From positions 1 through 38,675 of the forward strand of contig JAHEKJ010000021.1 of the NCBI GenBank assembly GCA_024638385.1: a stretch of DNA of 38,675 nt, given 5' to 3'. The notes beneath the pieces were generated by a model. That model worked only from the letters and a program-made list of their open reading frames with translations, was not told the DNA's origin and did not search any database. The DNA is from Gammaproteobacteria bacterium. Lineage in GTDB: Bacteria; Pseudomonadota; Gammaproteobacteria; GCA-001735895. Position numbers and translations under genes: made by a program. This document shows positions 33,437 through 38,675 of the stretch, piece by piece. Positions within the stretch are counted from its first letter, which is position 1, and every line of letters starts with the position of its first letter.

Positions 33437-33465
33437 TTGGCTTTGCCGCCGGTTTTGCATACAAT
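33437..33465 (+). promoter_or_regulatory. Sigma-70 promoter with overlapping GntR-type operator
   Basis: TTGGCT (33437-33442), a 17-base gap and TACAAT (33460-33465) form a good promoter 29 bases before the ATG at 33494. The bases TTGCATACAA (33455-33464) overlap the -10 and are a near-palindrome close to the TTGTATACAA type bound by FCD-class GntR regulators, so the GntR protein may repress its own operon. Confidence 0.65.
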
Positions 33466-33493
33466 TTCGTCGTCGCAATCGGCCAGACCCGAA

Positions 33494-34222
33494 ATGAATC
33501 ACGCCCTCGAAGACCCACTGCGTAAACCCGAAGCGGACGGCGAACAGCAGCAGCGCGGCAACCTGCGCGCGCACGTCGAAAGCACCGTGCGCAACGCGAT
33601 CTTCGACGGTCGCTACCGGGCCGGCGACAAGCTGGTCGAGCGCGAGCTGTGCGAACTGACCGGCGCCAGCCGCTCGATCCTGCGCGAGGCGCTGGTCAGC
33701 CTCGAGGCCAGTGGCCTGATCCGGCGCGAGTCCAACCGCGGTTACAGCGTCAGCCTGCTGAGCGTGCGCCAGGTGTACGAGATTTTCGAGCTGCGCGCTT
33801 CGCTCGAGACCCTCTCCGCCGAGTTGTTCGCCGAGCGCGCCAGCAACGCGGAGCTCGAGCAGCTCGGGCAGAACCTCGCCGATCTCGAGGCCTGCGTCGC
33901 CAGCGGCGACGTGACACAGATGCGGCTGGTCAAGGAGCGTTACTACGAACTGCTGTTCAGCGGCTGCCGCAACCGCGAAATCCGGCGCGCGCTCGAGAAC
34001 ATCATCGACCGCGTGCATTATCTGCGCGGCCGCCTGATGTCGGACCCCGAGCGGCGGCAGAAATCGCTCGACGAAATGCGCCGCCTGACCGCGGCGCTGC
34101 TCGAACGCGATCGAATCGAGGCGCGCGCGGCAAGCCTCGCGCACCTGACCGCTGCGCGCGACACGGTGCTCGCCGGCATGGCACGCGACGACGATACCCC
34201 GAGCGCGGATCCTGACCGATGA
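33494..34222 (+). CDS. GntR family transcriptional regulator, FCD (FadR) class
   Basis: A 242-residue repressor: winged helix-turn-helix (about 22-90; VERELCELTGASRSILREAL) and an all-helical FCD ligand domain (about 100-230). Two of the His that bind metal and acid ligands in typical FCD domains appear replaced (Tyr before ELLFSGCRN and Met in LDEMRR), so ligand binding may differ. The ATG at 33494 is chosen because it follows the promoter. Its stop overlaps the hydrolase start (ATGA). It should control this three-gene operon. Confidence 0.88.
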   Translation: MNHALEDPLRKPEADGEQQQRGNLRAHVESTVRNAIFDGRYRAGDKLVERELCELTGASRSILREALVSLEASGLIRRESNRGYSVSLLSVRQVYEIFELRASLETLSAELFAERASNAELEQLGQNLADLEACVASGDVTQMRLVKERYYELLFSGCRNREIRRALENIIDRVHYLRGRLMSDPERRQKSLDEMRRLTAALLERDRIEARAASLAHLTAARDTVLAGMARDDDTPSADPDR

Positions 34223-35016
34223 GCATTGCGCGCAGTTTCAACGGCAGTCATTACGAACTGAAGGGCCCGGCCGATGCGCCGGTCGTCGCGCTTATCCACG
34301 GCCTCGGCCTGAACCGGCAAGTCTGGCGCGACTACCTGCCGCGCCTGCAGCAGCGTTACCGCGTGCTCAGTTACGACCTGTTCGGGCATGGCGACAGCGT
34401 CGCACCGCCGGCGAAGCCGAGCCTGACGCTGTTTGCCGAACAGCTCTGCGAACTGATGAACGAGACCGGCATCGAGCGGGCAGCGCTGGTCGGTTTCTCG
34501 CTCGGCGGGATGATCAACAGGCGCATCGCGATCGATCACCCCGAACGCGTCAGCGCGCTCGTGATCGTGAACTCGCCGCACGAGCGCGAGCCCGACGCGC
34601 AGCGCCTGGTCGAGCAACGCGCGCTGGATTCCGCGGCCGGCGGCCCGGGCGCGACCCTCGACGCGACGATCGAGCGCTGGTTCACGCCGGAGTTCCGCCG
34701 CGACCACCCGGACGCCATCGACGAGGTCCGCGCCTGGGTGCTCGCCAACGAGCCCGCGGTCTACGCCGAGTGCCGCGAGGTGCTGGCGTTCGGCGTGACC
34801 GAGTTGATCCGGCCCGAACCGCCGATCGTCCACCCGACACTGGTCATGACCTGCGAGCACGACAGCGGCAGCACGCCGGCGATGAGCCAGGCGATCGCGG
34901 GCGAGATCGCCGGCGCGTCGGTCGTCGTCGTGCCCGGGCTGAAGCACATGGGGCTGGTCGAAAATCCGTCGTTCTTCATCGGCGAGATCGCCGATTTTCT
35001 CGAGCGGTCCCACTAG
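34219..35016 (+). CDS. Alpha/beta hydrolase (PcaD-like)
   Basis: A 265-residue cytosolic hydrolase with the oxyanion segment LIHGLGLN, nucleophile Ser94 in VGFSLGGM, likely acid in CEHDSG and His243 in LKHMGLVE. The order and spacing match 3-oxoadipate enol-lactonase-like and related ester or C-C hydrolases. It overlaps the GntR gene by 4 nt and precedes the flavin reductase by 6 bases. A role in ring or lactone breakdown together with a flavin-dependent oxygenase is possible, but no oxygenase is in the operon. Confidence 0.9.
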   Translation: MSIARSFNGSHYELKGPADAPVVALIHGLGLNRQVWRDYLPRLQQRYRVLSYDLFGHGDSVAPPAKPSLTLFAEQLCELMNETGIERAALVGFSLGGMINRRIAIDHPERVSALVIVNSPHEREPDAQRLVEQRALDSAAGGPGATLDATIERWFTPEFRRDHPDAIDEVRAWVLANEPAVYAECREVLAFGVTELIRPEPPIVHPTLVMTCEHDSGSTPAMSQAIAGEIAGASVVVVPGLKHMGLVENPSFFIGEIADFLERSH

Positions 35017-35022
35017 GCACCA

Positions 35023-35964
35023 ATGGTTGCGGTCAGCGAAAACGACTATGATCCGCGCGACCTGCGACGCGCCTTCGGCTGCTTCATGACCGGCGTCACG
35101 ATCGTCACGACCGTCGACGCCGGCGATGAACCCTGCGGCTTCACCGCCAACTCGTTCACGTCGGTATCGCTCGAGCCCCCGCTGGTTCTGGTCAATATCG
35201 CGCGCACCGCCTGGGGCTGCCCGATATTCACCGGCGCGCAGGGTTTCGCGGTCAACATCCTCGCCGGCAACCAGCGTGAGTTATCGAACCTGTTCGCGCG
35301 CGCCGGCGAGGACAAGTTCGCCCAGGTCGCCTGGTCGCCGGGGCCGGCCGGCTCGCCCATCATCGACGGGGTCGTCGCCTGGTTCGATTGCACGCTCTAC
35401 CAGCAGGTCGACGCCGGCGATCACGTCATCCTGATCGGCGAGGTCTCGCATTACCAGTACAACACGCATTCGCCGCTCGGATTCTGCCGCGGCGCCTACG
35501 TCAGCTCGGCGCTGTCGCCGCGCATGCTGCAACTTGTCACGTCGCCGGGCGTGCTCAGGGTCGGCGCGATCATCGAGTACGACGGCCGGATCCTGCTGGA
35601 GCGCGATCCGAAAAGCGGGCGCCTCGCGCTGCCGACCGCGGCCAGCGTCGGCGCCGCGGCGCGCGGCGACGGCCTGCTCGGCAAGCTCGCCGCGGCCGGC
35701 ATCGACGTCGACCTGCCGTTCATCTACGCCGCCTACGAGGCCGACGGTGCGCGCCACGTCTACTACCTCGGCGAGCTGCGCTCGGCGGAAGAGGCGCGAA
35801 CCTCCGGCGCGCTGCAGTTCTACGAATTCGACCTGATCACCTGGGAGGAGATCAACGACGCGCCGGTAATCTCGATGCTCGAACGCTATATCCGCGAAAA
35901 GAAGTACGGTAATTTCAGCCTCTATATCGGCGACCCGCAAACGGGCGAGACGCATCCGTTCTGA
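35023..35964 (+). CDS. Flavin reductase with C-terminal Nudix-like domain
   Basis: A 313-residue two-domain protein. Residues 1-165 are a flavin reductase-like domain (GVTIVTTVD, GFTANSFTSVSLEPPLVLVNI, the FAVNILAGNQRELSNLFA segment) that binds FMN or FAD and supplies reduced flavin. Residues 175-305 resemble the Nudix fold (VGAIIEYDGRILLERDPKS) but lack the GX5EX7REUXEE box, so hydrolase activity is doubtful; it may be a sensing or binding domain. It is the third gene of the GntR operon and probably provides reduced flavin to a monooxygenase elsewhere. Confidence 0.87.
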   Translation: MVAVSENDYDPRDLRRAFGCFMTGVTIVTTVDAGDEPCGFTANSFTSVSLEPPLVLVNIARTAWGCPIFTGAQGFAVNILAGNQRELSNLFARAGEDKFAQVAWSPGPAGSPIIDGVVAWFDCTLYQQVDAGDHVILIGEVSHYQYNTHSPLGFCRGAYVSSALSPRMLQLVTSPGVLRVGAIIEYDGRILLERDPKSGRLALPTAASVGAAARGDGLLGKLAAAGIDVDLPFIYAAYEADGARHVYYLGELRSAEEARTSGALQFYEFDLITWEEINDAPVISMLERYIREKKYGNFSLYIGDPQTGETHPF

Positions 35965-36007
35965 TCGCGGCGGCGAGTGCCGTTGCCTGGCCTGGCGCGC
36001 GCAGGCC

Positions 36008-36955
36008 TCAATCGGCGTTGACGACGGTCGGCGTGACTCCGCTGGCGCCGTTGCCGGAATCCGCGAGGTAGTTCGCAACCTCATCGCGCAACCAGTCCCG
36101 AAACAACCGCAGCGCTTCATCCTGGCGCGAGTTACGGCTCCAGATCAGGTAGTATCCGTAGCCCTGCAAGCGAATATCGAAGGGTTCGACCAGCAGCCCC
36201 GCGTCGATTTCGGCCTGCACCAGCGGGTTGGCCAGCGCCAGGCCTTGACCGTCGACCGCCGACTGCACGCGGACATTCGGATCGACGATGACCGGCGCGT
36301 CGGGGGTGTGCGTCGCTTCGAGCCCGGCCGCCTGCAGCCATTGTGGCCAGTAATCGATATCTTCCTGGTCGCGCAGCAAGGTCTGGCGCAGTACGTCCTC
36401 GGGTCGAGCCAGGCCGTCCGCGCGCTCGAGTAGCGCAGGCGCGCAGACCATGAACATCGGCATTTCTATCAGCAGTTCCGATTCGCTGCCGGGAAAACGT
36501 CCGTCCCCCCAGCGAATCGCGAGGTCGACATTGTCGAGCGAGAAATTCGGATCGTTGACCGAATGCTGGATTTGCAGGGTGAAGCCGTGGTGCGAATTGA
36601 GGAACCTGCCGAGCCGCGACGAGAGCCAGCGGGTGACGAAGTAAGTGGTCACCGCGACGGTCAGACGCGCATCGCCCCGCTCGGGAAATATGCGGGCGAT
36701 TTCGTCGTCGAGTTCGGCGAACAGGCGAGATACGGCGCGAAACAGTGCCTTGCCCGCCGGCGTCAGTTCGACCTGGCGCGTGCGGCGATGGAACAGGGGG
36801 CTGCCGAAACCCGTTTCGAGTTGCCTGACCTGGTAGCTGATCGCCCCCTGCGACAGCGATAACTCGGCGGCGGCCAGGGTGAAACTGGAATGCCGCGCGG
36901 CGGCCTCGAAGGCGTGTAGTGCTTTGAGTGACGGGATCCTGCCGAATCGGCGCAT
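36008..36955 (-). CDS. LysR family transcriptional regulator (GcvA-like)
   Basis: A 315-residue LTTR with an N-terminal helix-turn-helix (SLKALHAFEAAARHSSFTLA, then AAELSLSQGAISYQV) and a periplasmic-binding-like effector domain (about 95-300) with the usual DLAIRWGDG segment. This start, opening with RFGRIPSLKALHAFE, is GcvA-like. It diverges from the second di-iron hydroxylase across an AT-rich region with a 10-bp direct repeat, so it most likely controls that operon and itself. The effector is unknown. Confidence 0.9.
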   Translation of the reverse strand: MRRFGRIPSLKALHAFEAAARHSSFTLAAAELSLSQGAISYQVRQLETGFGSPLFHRRTRQVELTPAGKALFRAVSRLFAELDDEIARIFPERGDARLTVAVTTYFVTRWLSSRLGRFLNSHHGFTLQIQHSVNDPNFSLDNVDLAIRWGDGRFPGSESELLIEMPMFMVCAPALLERADGLARPEDVLRQTLLRDQEDIDYWPQWLQAAGLEATHTPDAPVIVDPNVRVQSAVDGQGLALANPLVQAEIDAGLLVEPFDIRLQGYGYYLIWSRNSRQDEALRLFRDWLRDEVANYLADSGNGASGVTPTVVNAD

Positions 36956-36956
36956 A

Positions 36957-36991
36957 GATTAAATTATTTGATGTATTGACTAAATTATTTC
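36957..36991. promoter_or_regulatory. AT-rich direct repeat, likely LysR regulator site
   Basis: Two copies of TAAATTATTT (36960-36969 and 36981-36990) lie exactly 21 bases apart, two helical turns, inside GATTAAATTATTTG and GACTAAATTATTTC. The stretch is far more AT-rich than its surroundings and sits just before the LysR start. TTGACT (36976-36981) overlaps the second copy and could be a forward -35 element. Confidence 0.65.
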
Positions 36992-37087
36992 GGTTGTAAC
37001 ATGAATCGTGCCGACAATAAACTACTGCTTTAAATGGATATATCAGGTTTACCAGTATTTTCCAGTTGGTTACGCAGAGTCTAAAAA

Positions 37088-37149
37088 ACTGCTTCATGCA
37101 GGCAAGGCCCCGGTCTTTTCGACAGGCTTTCGGCGATGCCTGAAGCAGT
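37088..37149 (+). promoter_or_regulatory. Hairpin placing the hydroxylase start codon at a stem edge
   Basis: ACTGCTTCA (37088-37096) pairs with TGAAGCAGT (37141-37149), and GGC (37101-37103) with GCC (37138-37140), after a 4-base bulge. The start codon at 37136 sits at the top of this stem and has no ribosome site of its own. It may limit translation, or the true start may be the GTG at 37148. Confidence 0.35.
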
Positions 37150-38146
37150 GCTGGAAACTGCCCGCGGCGACCGCAAGCGGAAACCGGCCTGGCACTACAC
37201 TCCGCCGCTACCGCTGCGCGCGTCGCCTTACTTCAGCTGGCCGCCGCGGCCGTTTGCCTGCGCGAAATGGTTACTGCGCGGCTGGCTGCCGCTGTCGGAG
37301 CGCTCGATAATCCTGCTGCTTTCGATCCTGTCGTGGCTGTATTTCCACCCGGCGCTCGAGCGCTGCCGCGAATTCGCCCCCGACTGGATCGCGCAAATCT
37401 ACCTGCGCAACCTCGCGTTGATGTTTCTCGTCGCCGGTGGCCTGCACCTGTATTTCTACGTCTGGCGGCGCCAGGGCGACGAGCGCCGCTACGACGCGCG
37501 GCCGTTTCCCGAAAACAATCGCGTGTTCACGTTCAACTCGCAGGTGCGCGACAACATCTTCTGGTCCTGCGCCAGCGGCGTAACGATCTGGACTGCCTAC
37601 GAGGCGCTGATGATGTGGGCCCTGGCGAACGGTTACGCACCGATGCTCGACCTGCCGGGCGACTGGCCGTGGCTGGTGCTGATGATCCTGCTGCTGCCGG
37701 CCTGGGAAACTTTCCATTTTTTCCTGATTCATCGCTTGATCCACTGGCCACCACTGTACCGGCGCATACACTCGCTGCACCACCGCAACACCAACGTCGG
37801 ACCCTGGTCCGGCCTGTCGATGCACCCGGTCGAGCATCTGATCTACCTGAGCACGGTACTGATTCACTTCGTCGTGCCGGCCAGCCCATTGCTGATCATT
37901 TTCCACCTGCAATACTTCACGCTGTCGGCGGCGACGACCCACGCAGGTTATGAGGGCATCGCCGTCGGCGGCAAACTGCTATTGCCGCTCGGCACCTATC
38001 ACCACCAGCTGCATCATCGCTACTTCGAATGCAATTACGGCGGCCTCGAAATCCCGATGGATCGATGGACCGGCAATTTCCACGATGGCACGCCCGAATC
38101 GCACCAGCAGTTTCTCGCGCGACGCCGGCAGAAAGCGAATGCCTGA
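37136..38146 (+). CDS. Fatty acid hydroxylase/sterol desaturase superfamily membrane protein (paralogue 2)
   Basis: A 336-residue di-iron membrane enzyme, related to the 20716 protein: both share QVRDNxFWS and SGVTxWTAYEA. The His clusters are HRLIH (199-203), HSLHH (212-216), HPVEH (230-234) and HQLHH (290-294). The enzyme should hydroxylate or desaturate a lipid or other hydrophobic substrate with O2. Its last 8 bases overlap the PanB-like gene, so the two are coupled. The LysR gene upstream probably regulates it. The start is somewhat uncertain because no ribosome site is seen. Confidence 0.9.
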   Translation: MPEAVLETARGDRKRKPAWHYTPPLPLRASPYFSWPPRPFACAKWLLRGWLPLSERSIILLLSILSWLYFHPALERCREFAPDWIAQIYLRNLALMFLVAGGLHLYFYVWRRQGDERRYDARPFPENNRVFTFNSQVRDNIFWSCASGVTIWTAYEALMMWALANGYAPMLDLPGDWPWLVLMILLLPAWETFHFFLIHRLIHWPPLYRRIHSLHHRNTNVGPWSGLSMHPVEHLIYLSTVLIHFVVPASPLLIIFHLQYFTLSAATTHAGYEGIAVGGKLLLPLGTYHHQLHHRYFECNYGGLEIPMDRWTGNFHDGTPESHQQFLARRRQKANA

Positions 38147-38507
38147 ACTAACCGTCAAGGACTTGCTCGAGTTGAAGGGCGTGCGCCAGATCCCGTTCGT
38201 GCAGGTAACGCGCGGCGAAGAAGCAATCGCCGCGGCGATCGCCGGGATCGATATGATCGGTTCCGGGTTCCGCCCCGAGACGCGACACTTCCCGACCCTG
38301 GTGCCGGATTCCCACTTCCAGTTCGGCCTCGACTGGGGCCGGCAGGCGAACGCCGCGGAAGCGTTGCGCGAAGCGATGCAGGCAATGGAGGCCGGCGCGG
38401 AGTCGATTTACTGCGCGATGAGCCCGGCGGTAGAGCACGACGTATCGATCGAGCGGGATGAGTTCGATCGTTTCCTCGACTCGATAGATCCAGCGGGTGA
38501 AGCCTGA
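38139..38507 (+). CDS. Half-length PanB-like TIM-barrel protein
   Basis: A 122-residue protein. Residues 1-45 (TVKDLLELKG, IDMIGSGF) and 55-100 (LVPDSHFQFGLDWGR, AMEAGAESIYC) resemble the first half of ketopantoate hydroxymethyltransferase-like proteins, which are normally about 260 residues; the second half is missing. It overlaps the hydroxylase gene by 8 bases and its stop overlaps the dehydrogenase start (TGATG). The tight coupling argues that the short form is real rather than a broken gene. Related full-length enzymes use methylene-tetrahydrofolate; whether this does is unknown. Confidence 0.7.
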   Translation: MPELTVKDLLELKGVRQIPFVQVTRGEEAIAAAIAGIDMIGSGFRPETRHFPTLVPDSHFQFGLDWGRQANAAEALREAMQAMEAGAESIYCAMSPAVEHDVSIERDEFDRFLDSIDPAGEA

Positions 38508-38675
38508 TGCGGGACTCGGCTCGAGCCGTGATCATCGGTGGCGGTATCGGCGGCTTGTCGGCGCTCTACCACCTGACGCTCGAGGGCTGGACCGACGTGA
38601 TCCTGGTCGAGCGCGACGAGCTGACCTCGGGGACGACCTGGCATTCGGCGGCGCAATGTCCGAACCTGGCCTTCA
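38507..38675 (+). CDS. N-terminus of a sarcosine/dimethylglycine dehydrogenase-type FAD oxidoreductase (partial)
   Basis: The 56 codons seen hold the FAD-binding GGGIGGLSALYHL loop (about 11-23) and the TSGTTWHSAAQCPNLAF segment characteristic of sarcosine/dimethylglycine dehydrogenases that carry a C-terminal GcvT-like folate domain. The gene runs off the right edge. Such enzymes demethylate methylated glycines and pass the one-carbon unit to tetrahydrofolate, which fits the neighbouring PanB-like protein. Confidence 0.8.
   Translation, partial: MRDSARAVIIGGGIGGLSALYHLTLEGWTDVILVERDELTSGTTWHSAAQCPNLAF

Overview
The window is GC-rich DNA (by eye well above 60% G+C) with densely packed genes in tight same-strand runs. 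It looks like a chromosomal piece of a gammaproteobacterium: ubiG, the tetrahydromonapterin genes folX-folM-folE and a zapG/DUF1043 gene are typical of that class. I cannot name a genus from the sequence. There are no tRNA or rRNA genes, intact insertion sequences, phage genes or CRISPR arrays.

Left third (1-10 kb). A terminator closes a gene that enters from the left edge. A lipoprotein alpha/beta hydrolase and a small exported cytochrome c then diverge. Reverse-strand genes follow: a DMT exporter, a group II PLP decarboxylase, and the run folX-folM-folE-ubiG, which combines a pterin cofactor pathway with a ubiquinone methyltransferase. Upstream is a second reverse run: a C/H/D-type lipoprotein, a phosphoesterase, a cation/proton antiporter remnant, an SDR, an exported glutathione peroxidase relative and a DUF3429 membrane protein.

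Middle (10-23 kb). A homocysteine S-methyltransferase is followed by an MFS transporter remnant and a two-gene unit of a 42-residue membrane peptide plus a CBS protein. A reverse run holds an MBL hydrolase, a class III aminotransferase and an EstB-like serine hydrolase; a decayed DMT transporter overlaps its start. Two SDR-type genes (one lacking the catalytic residues), an NDP-forming acyl-CoA synthetase with an enoyl-CoA hydratase, and a di-iron membrane hydroxylase followed by an aldehyde dehydrogenase complete the section.

Right third (23-38.7 kb). A LeuB-like dehydrogenase, a GMC oxidoreductase and a GFA-domain protein form one cluster. Then come a RidA protein, a small two-helix membrane protein, zapG, a non-pyrrolysine MttB-family methyltransferase coupled to a PanE-like reductase, and a flavin disulfide reductase lacking the usual His-Glu pair. 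A 77-bp hairpin element separates the last two. A GntR regulator, an alpha/beta hydrolase and a flavin reductase fused to a Nudix-like domain form a regulated operon. The end holds a LysR regulator divergent from a second di-iron hydroxylase, which is coupled to a half-length PanB-like protein and the start of a sarcosine/dimethylglycine dehydrogenase-type gene.

Most of the right two thirds therefore looks like accessory oxidative catabolism with a one-carbon or methylated-amine flavour. The most unusual signals are the hydroxylase/PanB-like/sarcosine-dehydrogenase unit behind an AT-rich repeat-bearing intergenic region, several enzymes with replaced catalytic residues, the perfect-arm hairpin element, and three separate transporter gene remnants. 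Catalytic assignments come from motifs and remembered family features; no database search was run.
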